Shown here: positions 6,484-13,321 of the stretch, piece by piece | How the letters are laid out: each line of letters starts with the position of its first letter | How positions within the stretch are numbered: position 1 is the stretch's first letter | NCBI GenBank assembly: GCA_002730795.1 | Contig: PCAX01000009.1 | Location: 1 to 13,321, forward strand | Source of the DNA: Chloroflexota bacterium | Lineage (GTDB): Bacteria > Chloroflexota > Dehalococcoidia > Lucifugimonadales > Lucifugimonadaceae | DNA: 13,321 nt | Reading direction: 5' to 3' | Made by a program: the position numbers and the translations under genes | Notes under the pieces: generated by a model | The model's input: only the letters and a program-made list of their open reading frames with translations | Databases searched by the model: none | Told to the model about the DNA's origin: nothing

Positions 6484-7859
6484 TATTTCCCTCCCAACAA
6501 ATCAATTAACAAATTTATTAGTAAATCATCTTGCGTTTCTAAAACGGTTCGAACATCAATGTAAACTTTACCATCAGATATTCGCGGCATTATACATGGA
6601 CGTGAATTAACTAATTGTTTTTGTATATTCTGTGTTTTTTCATCGCAATCTATTCTTATCAGTTTTGTCGGTATCGTTTGATCGGGCATGGAGCCGCCCC
6701 CCAAGACTGAAGATCCGTCAATTACGGCACCTATTTCTGATTTTTTGCATATTGTATTTGCTCTCCTTTCCAATGTTCTAATACTCTGGCTGACAATTTT
6801 CCAGATAGGTATTTCATCTTCATACGTGCCTTTTATATATGATTTGATTGTCGATATAGTGCTTGCCAAAGTAAGTTTATCTGTTCTGAACGCCCTTGCT
6901 AGAGGATGAGATTCCATACGGGAAACCACAGATTTTTCTCCAACTATTAGACCTGATTGTATTCCTCCTAACAGTTTGTCTCCGGAAAAAAGAGTCAAAT
7001 CAACTCCTGCAGTAACAGAATCTTGAACCATTGGTTCTTTCGTCAATCCATATTTTCTAGTGTCAACTAAACAACCGGATCCAATGTCATGTATAAGAGG
7101 TAAACGAACAGTTTTCGCCATTTTTGCAATATCAATTAACTTTGGTGTATGTACAAAACCTTTTACGATGAAATTACTTGTATGAACTTTCAAAATAGCC
7201 GCAGTTCGATTGGTTATAGCATTTGAGTAATCAGAAAGATACGTCTTGTTTGTTGTCCCGACTTCGATAATTTTTGCTCCTGATGCTGCAATAATGTCAG
7301 GGATTCTAAAACCTCCGCCTATTTCAACTGATTCCCCCCTTGAAACTATAACTTCGTTTCGCTTATTATCGACCATAGTAGATAAAGCCAGAAGAGTTGC
7401 TGATGCATTGTTATTTACTATAAATCCCCGTTCACAACCAGTACTTACGCTTAGACATGTAGATATAACTTCGTTTCTTCCTCCCCGAGTTGAATCTGAA
7501 AGATTAACTTCCAAAGCCGAATATTCCAATCCGGCTGCAATAGCTGCATTCATCGAATTTTGGGAAATAGGAGCTCGCCCTAAATTTGTATGTAAAATTA
7601 CACCAGTCCCATTAATCACCGGCTGTAAAGGTTGTTCACGTAAAAATTCCATAAAAGAGTTCAAGTATGCTTCCAGAAAGTCTTCGATGATAACCTGTTC
7701 GTTATTATTTATGGATTCTCTAAGTCGAGTGAGTGAACGCCTTGCGACGGTTTTTGCTGATTGGTAGTCCATTAATTTGAATTTATCTGATAATCTTGAA
7801 TGGTTAAGGATTGCATCGACTGATGGTATATCTCGAAAATGTGTTTTATGTTTTTTCAT
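6483..7859 (-). CDS. selA: L-seryl-tRNA(Sec) selenium transferase (selenocysteine synthase)
   Basis: SelA converts seryl-tRNA(Sec) to selenocysteinyl-tRNA(Sec) with selenophosphate. It is a PLP enzyme that forms a decamer in characterised bacteria. The 458-residue product has the N-terminal tRNA-binding helical region (1-70), the motif VINGTGVILHTNLGRAP (81-97), the HDIGSGCL segment (257-264) and the PLP lysine K295 in FSGDKLLGG. The lysine falls at the same number as in the E. coli enzyme. Length and the intact N-terminus argue for a true SelA and not a shorter SelA-like PLP protein. It is the first gene of selA-smr-rarA. No selB, selD or tRNA-Sec gene is in the window, although its activity needs them. 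No in-frame UGA extension is apparent at the end of any gene here. Confidence 0.95.
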   Translation of the reverse strand: MKKHKTHFRDIPSVDAILNHSRLSDKFKLMDYQSAKTVARRSLTRLRESINNNEQVIIEDFLEAYLNSFMEFLREQPLQPVINGTGVILHTNLGRAPISQNSMNAAIAAGLEYSALEVNLSDSTRGGRNEVISTCLSVSTGCERGFIVNNNASATLLALSTMVDNKRNEVIVSRGESVEIGGGFRIPDIIAASGAKIIEVGTTNKTYLSDYSNAITNRTAAILKVHTSNFIVKGFVHTPKLIDIAKMAKTVRLPLIHDIGSGCLVDTRKYGLTKEPMVQDSVTAGVDLTLFSGDKLLGGIQSGLIVGEKSVVSRMESHPLARAFRTDKLTLASTISTIKSYIKGTYEDEIPIWKIVSQSIRTLERRANTICKKSEIGAVIDGSSVLGGGSMPDQTIPTKLIRIDCDEKTQNIQKQLVNSRPCIMPRISDGKVYIDVRTVLETQDDLLINLLIDLLGGK

Positions 7860-7895
7860 GTGTTGATGGTAGATTTCTGTTAGTTATGGAGTTCT

Positions 7896-7924
7896 TTTAC
7901 TTAATTTGTTTTTAATCTTATAAG
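7896..7924 (+). promoter_or_regulatory. Candidate promoter of the coaE operon, divergent from selA
   Basis: TTTACT (7896-7901), a 17-nt spacer and TATAAG (7919-7924) make a fair sigma-70-type promoter that would start transcription near 7931, about 8 nt before coaE. The -10 lies within the 10-bp palindrome TCTTATAAGA (7916-7925). The same bases therefore read TATAAG on the minus strand and could also serve selA, whose ATG is at 7859. This rests on motif reading alone. Confidence 0.4.
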
Positions 7925-7938
7925 AACGGAAGTAAATT

Positions 7939-8553
7939 TTGTTTACAGTGGGAATAACAGGTGGTATTTGTACTGGTAAATCTGAAGTTACAAAAACATG
8001 TCAGGCTTCTGGGTATTCCGTAGTTTATGCTGACGAACTAGGTCATAACGCATATCATGTTGGTACAAACATTTATCTCGAAATAATAGAACGTTTTTCT
8101 ACAAATATTTTATTAGATAATCACGAAATAAATCGATCTGCTTTAGGTGATATCGTTTTTTCTGATGAAACAAAACTAAAAAAATTACAACAAATTGTTT
8201 GGCCATACATAAAATCTGAAATAAAAAGGAAAATAAACCTCCATAAAGTAAATAAAGAAAAAGTTTTAATTATAGAAGCTGCGGTGCTGTTTGAAGCTGG
8301 TTGGGATTGCTACATGGATGAAATTTGGGTGGTGCGATGTTCCAAAGATCTTCAAATGGAAAGATTGACAAAAGAGCGTGGTCTTTCGACCGAGGCTGCC
8401 TTGAAGCGGATTTCAGCACAAGATATATCTCAATTTAACAAAACAGGATCATATAAAATGATAGAAAACTCGCAAGATCTTTCAAAATTACGAGACCGGA
8501 CCATAGAATTGATAAATAGTATCGAAAATAAACTTAATGAAAGTTTTAATTAA
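7939..8553 (+). CDS. coaE: Dephospho-CoA kinase
   Basis: CoaE phosphorylates the 3'-hydroxyl of dephospho-CoA with ATP, the last step of coenzyme A synthesis, in the cytoplasm. The product has 204 residues, the usual length. The P-loop is GGICTGKS (8-15). A cysteine at residue 11 stands where family members usually have Gly, Ala or Ser, though the GxxxxGKS pattern is intact. The catalytic aspartate is probably D32 in VVYADELGH, and IIEAAVLFEAGWD is the substrate-side segment. The start is TTG at 7939, chosen because it gives the normal short MFTVGITGG N-terminus and has GGAAG 6 nt upstream. A GTG at 7948 is the alternative. The stop overlaps the next gene as TAATG. It is the first gene of a four-gene operon. 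Confidence 0.95.
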   Translation: MFTVGITGGICTGKSEVTKTCQASGYSVVYADELGHNAYHVGTNIYLEIIERFSTNILLDNHEINRSALGDIVFSDETKLKKLQQIVWPYIKSEIKRKINLHKVNKEKVLIIEAAVLFEAGWDCYMDEIWVVRCSKDLQMERLTKERGLSTEAALKRISAQDISQFNKTGSYKMIENSQDLSKLRDRTIELINSIENKLNESFN

Positions 8554-9437
8554 TGATGACAATTTCAAACAAATATGATCAAAAAAAAATAGAGGAATAT
8601 TACGTTACAGATGAACCGTTTTATGTACCTTTAGGTGATGAAATCGAAGTGTTCGAAGCAGCTTATGCCCAGCGGGTTCCAGTACTTTTAAAGGGTCCAA
8701 CTGGTACGGGTAAGACACGATTTGTTGAATACATGGCCTGGCGACTTAGCAAAAATTCTCCTACAAATTCAAATCGCGCCAAAAAAAAAGAACAGCGTCA
8801 GAATGTACCCTTGGTCACTGTGGCATGTCATGAAGATTTGACCGCATCAGATTTGATTGGACGTTATTTACTAGATGCGAATGGTACGAGGTGGATCGAT
8901 GGTCCCCTAACAAGGGCTGTGAAAGTTGGTGCTATATGCTATTTAGATGAAGTTGTAGAAGCCCGTAAAGATACCACTGTGATCATACACCCTTTAACAG
9001 ATCACAGACGCACTTTAACTATAGATAAACTTGGTGAGGTCATTGACGCGTCTGAAGGATTTTTGTTGGTCGTTTCATATAATCCCGGTTATCAAAGCGC
9101 TATGAAGGACCTTAAGCACAGTACAAGGCAACGATTCGTTGCCCTTGAATTTAATTTTCCTGACGAAAAGCGAGAATCCGAAATAATTGAACATGAATCA
9201 GGAGTAGCTTCCGAAATTGCCCAAAGGTTGGCCAAACTTGGAGCTAAAATCAGAAATTTAAGGGAACATGGATTGGAAGAAGGGGCAAGTACTAGAGTAT
9301 TAATTTACGCTGGTAAATTAATTAAACAAGGTGTTTCTGAAAGGCGGGCATGTCAGGTTGCAGTAACATGGGGTATAACTGATGATCTTCAGATTCAAAG
9401 AAGTTTGAACGAAGTAGTGACGTCTATATTTCCATGA
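8553..9437 (+). CDS. MoxR-family AAA+ ATPase (CbbQ/NorQ/NirQ-like)
   Basis: This 294-residue AAA+ ATPase belongs to the MoxR group that works with VWA proteins to remodel or activate metalloenzymes or Rubisco. It has Walker A GPTGTGKT (48-55), Walker B ICYLDEVVEA (128-137, D132-E133), sensor 1 asparagine N177 in VVSYNPGYQS, and arginine-finger residues in STRQRFVALEF (190-200). The LDEVVEARKD ... HPLTDHRRTL segment and the C-terminal helical part (SGVASEIAQRLAKLGAKIR ... EGASTRVLIYAGKLI) are typical of CbbQ/NorQ-like proteins. A lysine-rich insert (about 67-85) after the first helix is extra. Its partner is almost certainly the VWA protein two genes downstream. Neither Rubisco nor nitric oxide reductase genes are nearby, so I give no gene symbol. 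An A9 run lies at codons 10-13. Confidence 0.93.
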   Translation: MMTISNKYDQKKIEEYYVTDEPFYVPLGDEIEVFEAAYAQRVPVLLKGPTGTGKTRFVEYMAWRLSKNSPTNSNRAKKKEQRQNVPLVTVACHEDLTASDLIGRYLLDANGTRWIDGPLTRAVKVGAICYLDEVVEARKDTTVIIHPLTDHRRTLTIDKLGEVIDASEGFLLVVSYNPGYQSAMKDLKHSTRQRFVALEFNFPDEKRESEIIEHESGVASEIAQRLAKLGAKIRNLREHGLEEGASTRVLIYAGKLIKQGVSERRACQVAVTWGITDDLQIQRSLNEVVTSIFP

Positions 9438-10021
9438 GTTTCAATAATATGTTTAAGCAAAATTTGCTTAATAGTATAAAGGGCTTGAATGTGGATGAAA
9501 ATATAGATGCGTACGAGGATAATATGGCTGCCGTAGGGGTTTTGTTTGATCTTACAAAATTAAACCCAGAATTACTATTGATCAAACGCTCCCGAAATCT
9601 CCGGAACCATCCAGGCGAATGGGCTTTTCCAGGAGGTAAAGTTGATCAAGAGGACAAAAACTACTCAGAAACGGCATTAAGAGAAATTCGTGAAGAGGTG
9701 GGACTGAATCCTTCTATTATTGACCTTTTGGGAAGGTTAGAAACAGTAAAAACAACGTCTGGCTATTACGTTGTGCCATTTGTTGGAGTTTTGGATAATG
9801 AATATTCACTTAGGATAAATGGTAACGAAGTTGACGATTATATGTTGTTGCCGTTTAACGTTTTGATAAGTTCAGAGACATGCAGACAAATCAATTACAA
9901 AAATCAAATGAAACAGCTAGCATACGTAGTTGATGATAGAGTTATTTGGGGCGCAACGGCGAGGATTATATCTAATGTTAACTACCATATGAGAAAATAT
10001 ATTGGAACAAAAAAAACCTGA
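9434..10021 (+). CDS. Nudix hydrolase, CoA pyrophosphatase type
   Basis: This 195-residue protein probably cleaves CoA or oxidised CoA to 3',5'-ADP and phosphopantetheine, as the NudL/Pcd1 group does. It shows that group's signature just before the Nudix box: LLLIKRSRNLRNHPGEWAFP (47-66), matching the LLTKRs..LR.H.Ge..FPGG pattern. The Nudix box GGKVDQED ... ALREIREEVGL (67-91) keeps the metal-binding glutamates E84, E87 and E88. The box has the same two-residue spacing change seen in CoA pyrophosphatases. The start overlaps the ATPase stop as ATGA, with no Shine-Dalgarno sequence, implying coupling. Its last 20 bases overlap the VWA gene across an A8 run. Substrate choice beyond CoA-type is inference. 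Confidence 0.9.
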   Translation: MSFNNMFKQNLLNSIKGLNVDENIDAYEDNMAAVGVLFDLTKLNPELLLIKRSRNLRNHPGEWAFPGGKVDQEDKNYSETALREIREEVGLNPSIIDLLGRLETVKTTSGYYVVPFVGVLDNEYSLRINGNEVDDYMLLPFNVLISSETCRQINYKNQMKQLAYVVDDRVIWGATARIISNVNYHMRKYIGTKKT

Positions 10022-13000
10022 AATAAGGGAAAGATTATTGACCTTTCCCGCTGAGGTTGTTCAGCAATATGATGAATCAGAAAAGATTTTGTCAGAACGA
10101 TTATTGGATCAAGAGGTAGTTAATAAATGGGCCCAAATAGGATTGGATATTGCTCAAGTTACCGTTCGATCATGGGAAGCGTCTGTTGAATACTTTGCTG
10201 CCACACCGGAGGTACAGCGACAGTTACCGTCGGGACAACTTCTGAGGTGGGGTAGGACAGGGTATAGTCTTTCTGGCGATTCACCTGCGATGGCGGTCGC
10301 TTACTTTAAGAGTTCCCCAGAAACGTTATTAAGGCTTAGGCCGAGATACATAGATGATTGGGCATCAATCTGTAGGGCTTTGTACAAGGGAACCTGGAAG
10401 TCTTCCTCATTAACTTGCCGATTTTTCGAAGCCACTCCACAAATTTTAGAAACTATAAATTTTGAAGATTTCACAAAATTTGGAGAGTTTTTAGAACTTC
10501 TTTCAAGACGTTCTTACGACCAAGCTACAGGTGCTTTGGAAAAAAGTATGGATTTGTTTCCAAAAATGCCAAAAGAAGTTTCATTGTTGTTGGACTTAAT
10601 GGGTATGGTTGCCGATCGCTCTTGGAGATTAACTTCAGAAATGTTTGAATCGATTTCACGAAACCTTGTCACTATGCCTTCCATGGAAAGACGACTTTTA
10701 CTAAATTTATCTACAAGCAGTTTGAAAACGGGCGATATAGACCCTTCTGCTGTATTGGAATTGGGCGGAAAAGCTTTAACCATCATTAGATCACAAAATA
10801 GGCAGAAATTCCTGGAAATAAGTGATCAAATATTGAAGGTATCCTCTGAGTCTTTATTAGTCTTTTTAAAAACAGTGCCGTCACTTAGTGAACGAATCAC
10901 ATTCGAGCAGCTCTTAAAATGGAGTGAACACGGTCTAGAACATTCCCAAGTCAATCCTGGTTCGGCTAGTGCATATTTTAGTATGGAATCCCAGGATTCT
11001 GTAGATTCCGTTGAATCGCTAACATCTTCTATTGAATTAGTTCGTGTTCAAGATATCTTGCGTATGTATTGCCACGCTCTTTCAGGAAAAGAAATAGATA
11101 TACAAGCATCTCAAAATTTAATTGAAAAAAACATAGGATGGTTTGAAGGAGATCTTCCAACAACCGAAGGGTCGGTCATATATTTACCTTCGGTTATAAA
11201 ACGAAGTACGGTAAAACAGGAAAATTTTGATTTTCTAAAAGTAATATCTACACATCAGATATCCCATATTGAATTTGGGTCCTTTAGGTTTAATTTTGAA
11301 AAGAAGTCTACGTTATCTTCAGATATGCGAGTGGTTTTAGAAGAAGCGATCAAAAAGAAAAAAAAGGAAACCATAGGCGACCTTGACGAACAATCTCCAA
11401 TAGATAGCGACAAAGAATTTTTGACCCAAATAGGTAGGTTTTTTGATTTGTTCAATGATAGGAAATTAGCCTTAGATGTGTTCACTATTGTTGAAAGTAC
11501 AAGAGTGGATAGCCTCGTGTTATCTGAATATATTGGAATAAGTGAAACCTATAGACATGTCCAAACTGTTTCACTTGAAAACCGACCTGATATCACGGAA
11601 TTGCCAGCGAAAGAAGCTCTAGTAGAACTACTAATAAGAATAAGTCTCGGACAAAAACAACACTTAAAAGTTCCCTTGAAATACATTGAACAAGCCGAGA
11701 AGATCAGGAACCTATTGAGGTTAGTGAGATCACCACGGGTCACTGTAGAGGATGCCGCCGAAATTACAATAAGGATTTATTCGGTATTGAACCCGGTAGA
11801 AAATGATGAATTACAAGAAAAAGATTTTGAAACATTACCAGAAGAAAATGAATCGATTGATCAACCTTTGGAAAATTTTGAGGATAATTTATTAGAGGAA
11901 ATAATGGATCAATTTTTGAACTCGTTGTCTTTTGATAATTTAGACGGTAATGATGAAGGTGGTGAAACTGAAGGAGAAGATGACTATTCCTCTCCCCAGG
12001 AGGTTGATTATAGAGGGGAATTCAAACCTGAGTTATCTGAGTTATTATCGCAAATGGAATTTTCGAATGAATTGGCGGCTGATGAATTGGATAGCAGTAC
12101 TATTACCCAAGAACAATTGCAAGAAATGATGGAAAACTCTCCAGAAATGGAACTGGAAAATGAAGAAATGGACGATGCCACTAAACAAAAAATTCAGGAA
12201 ATGGCCGAGAATTTGTTGAAAGAATTATCTGAAAAAAATCCCGACAATCAAGACTTTCGTGATGGTCCTTTACAACACGTTGAAGAGGATGGTGGGCCAC
12301 TTAATGCTACTAACCAAAACTCTTTTCCCTATGATGAATGGGATTTTCGCGCGAATTCCTATAAAAGTAAATGGTGTTTGGTCAATGAAAAAATTATGAC
12401 TGATGGGGAACCTTCTTTTTACAATCAAACTCTAGCAGAAAACAGTTCATTGATGAATAAAATAAAAAAACAGTTTGAACTCGTAGTGCCCGAAATGTAT
12501 AGAAAACAGAAGAGATTGATTGATGGAGAAGAACACGATCTCGATGCGGTATTAGAGGCAGTTGTAGATTTAAGAGCTGGTGTCAGTCCTGATGAAAAAC
12601 TTTATTGGAGAAGAAACAAAACTGAACGCTCTGTTGCAGTTTCTTTTTTGCTCGATATGTCTGCCTCAACTGCTGAAGCGATCGATGAAAATCGGAAATC
12701 CAATGACGATTGGGGAGCCCCTGATGACCCAGTAGAATACATGGCATGGTTGAGGTCTAGGCGCTCTGAGGGGTTAAGGAAAACTTACAAGCGGATAGTT
12801 GATGTGGAAAAAGAAGGTATCGTTATGTTAGTTAATGCTCTTGAGGCGCTGGGAGATACATATGGAATTTTTGGGTTTTCGGGCTACGGAAGAGAAAATG
12901 TAGAATTTTACGTCATTAAGGACCTTGAAGAAAAGTATTCGGAAATGGTACCACGAAGAATTGATCGTATTGCCCCCCTTCATGCTACTAGAATGGGTCC

Positions 13001-13316
13001 CGCCATTAGGCACACCATAACTAAGTTGGAATCTCAAGATTCTCGTTTGAGGATTTTATTCCTAATTTCTGATGGTAGGCCTCAGGATCGAGGTTACTCT
13101 CGTGAAGGTGTGGAAAAGGAATATGCTGTCCATGATACTCGGAAAGCATTATTAGAAGCGCGTGAAAAAGGAATAATACCATTTTGTCTTACAGTGGATA
13201 AATCTGGGCACGATTATCTCAAAGTAATGATGGACGATTTTAATTACGAGGTGCTTCCGGACATTAACCAATTACCAGAGCGTTTGCCACAGCTATATAA
13301 GAATTTAACGACCTAG
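10002..13316 (+). CDS. Large VWA-domain protein, NorD/CbbO-like, with N-terminal helical repeats
   Basis: This 1104-residue protein is the likely partner of the MoxR ATPase at 8553. About eight degenerate 33-40-residue repeats fill residues 38-337, with the pattern L..W...G ... A..YF...P; they are clear in repeats 1-3 and 8 and suggest an alpha-solenoid. A NorD-like middle domain follows (345-600), beginning VQDILRMYCHALSGKEI and containing VIYLP and STHQISHIEFG. Residues 600-770 are a very acidic linker. YDEWDFRANSYKSKWC (777-792) opens the VWA region, whose MIDAS is DMSAS (885-889), with T996 and D1024 in ISDGRP. An extra insert lies at about 892-925. The start is TTG, with an in-frame TGA 9 nt upstream. 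The MIDAS is intact, so metal-dependent client binding is likely. The client is unknown, and NorD or CbbO function is not implied. Confidence 0.88.
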   Translation: MEQKKPEIRERLLTFPAEVVQQYDESEKILSERLLDQEVVNKWAQIGLDIAQVTVRSWEASVEYFAATPEVQRQLPSGQLLRWGRTGYSLSGDSPAMAVAYFKSSPETLLRLRPRYIDDWASICRALYKGTWKSSSLTCRFFEATPQILETINFEDFTKFGEFLELLSRRSYDQATGALEKSMDLFPKMPKEVSLLLDLMGMVADRSWRLTSEMFESISRNLVTMPSMERRLLLNLSTSSLKTGDIDPSAVLELGGKALTIIRSQNRQKFLEISDQILKVSSESLLVFLKTVPSLSERITFEQLLKWSEHGLEHSQVNPGSASAYFSMESQDSVDSVESLTSSIELVRVQDILRMYCHALSGKEIDIQASQNLIEKNIGWFEGDLPTTEGSVIYLPSVIKRSTVKQENFDFLKVISTHQISHIEFGSFRFNFEKKSTLSSDMRVVLEEAIKKKKKETIGDLDEQSPIDSDKEFLTQIGRFFDLFNDRKLALDVFTIVESTRVDSLVLSEYIGISETYRHVQTVSLENRPDITELPAKEALVELLIRISLGQKQHLKVPLKYIEQAEKIRNLLRLVRSPRVTVEDAAEITIRIYSVLNPVENDELQEKDFETLPEENESIDQPLENFEDNLLEEIMDQFLNSLSFDNLDGNDEGGETEGEDDYSSPQEVDYRGEFKPELSELLSQMEFSNELAADELDSSTITQEQLQEMMENSPEMELENEEMDDATKQKIQEMAENLLKELSEKNPDNQDFRDGPLQHVEEDGGPLNATNQNSFPYDEWDFRANSYKSKWCLVNEKIMTDGEPSFYNQTLAENSSLMNKIKKQFELVVPEMYRKQKRLIDGEEHDLDAVLEAVVDLRAGVSPDEKLYWRRNKTERSVAVSFLLDMSASTAEAIDENRKSNDDWGAPDDPVEYMAWLRSRRSEGLRKTYKRIVDVEKEGIVMLVNALEALGDTYGIFGFSGYGRENVEFYVIKDLEEKYSEMVPRRIDRIAPLHATRMGPAIRHTITKLESQDSRLRILFLISDGRPQDRGYSREGVEKEYAVHDTRKALLEAREKGIIPFCLTVDKSGHDYLKVMMDDFNYEVLPDINQLPERLPQLYKNLTT

Positions 13317-13321
13317 TCGAT

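Noticed and set aside
7246..7767. Plus-strand open frame of 173 codons opposite selA
   Set aside because: It is antisense to the conserved SelA core, and its composition looks like a reverse-complement shadow.
7891..7927. GTTCTT ... AAGAAC inverted pair in the selA/coaE gap
   Set aside because: The arms are only 6 bp and 25 nt apart, which is expected by chance in AT-rich spacers.
8581..8589. A9 run near the start of the MoxR gene as a phase-variation switch
   Set aside because: Lysine-rich codons in an AT-rich genome produce such runs; similar A8 runs occur in rarA (codons 8-11) and in the middle of the VWA gene, and the gene is intact.
8553..13316. Calling the pair norQ/norD or cbbQ/cbbO
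   Set aside because: Family resemblance is clear, but no nitric oxide reductase or Rubisco genes are present and the VWA protein is much longer, so a functional name would be misleading.
1..13321. CRISPR arrays, tRNA or rRNA genes, insertion sequences, prophage or defence islands
   Set aside because: No direct-repeat arrays, cloverleaf sequences, transposase or phage genes were seen, and coding sequence fills almost the whole window.

Overview
This is an AT-rich, gene-dense bacterial window that looks chromosomal and housekeeping in character. It holds thirteen protein genes: twelve complete and one cut by the left edge. There is no sign of a mobile element, CRISPR array, tRNA or rRNA. The gene set (bS21, a selenocysteine synthase, a MoxR-type ATPase paired with a very large VWA protein), the short spacers, the frequent TTG starts and the near absence of Shine-Dalgarno sequences suggest a free-living uncultured bacterium with a compact genome. 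My best guess is a low-GC marine Chloroflexota (SAR202/Dehalococcoidia-like). This is a guess from gene style, not a measured placement.

Left part (1-3620, all minus strand): lspA (lipoprotein signal peptidase), rluD-like pseudouridine synthase and gltX (glutamyl-tRNA synthetase) lie 4 and 12 nt apart and look like one operon. They are followed by rpsU (bS21), a strong 16-bp terminator hairpin, and purQ running off the window. purQ appears to start from its own promoter, with a TATAAT box only 6 nt before its ATG, which predicts a leaderless mRNA.

Middle (3621-7859): a low-specificity L-threonine aldolase gene (plus strand) diverges from lspA. It converges with a minus-strand selA-smr-rarA operon so tightly that the two stop codons share the bases TTAA. 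selA encodes a full-length, catalytically intact selenocysteine synthase, but no selB, selC or selD lies nearby. The Smr-domain and RarA proteins are DNA or RNA maintenance factors.

Right part (7939-13316, plus strand): four overlapping genes form one transcription unit. They are coaE (dephospho-CoA kinase), a MoxR/CbbQ/NorQ-type AAA+ ATPase, a CoA-pyrophosphatase-type Nudix hydrolase, and a 1104-residue NorD/CbbO-like VWA protein. The ATPase and VWA protein match known activase pairs such as CbbQ/CbbO (Rubisco) and NorQ/NorD (nitric oxide reductase), but neither client is encoded here. The VWA protein also carries about eight degenerate 33-40-residue helical repeats at its N-terminus, a middle domain with an HQxxH motif, and a long acidic linker before the VWA fold. 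This orphan activase with an unknown client, locked into an operon with a CoA-making and a CoA-cleaving enzyme, is the strongest candidate for something undescribed in the window.
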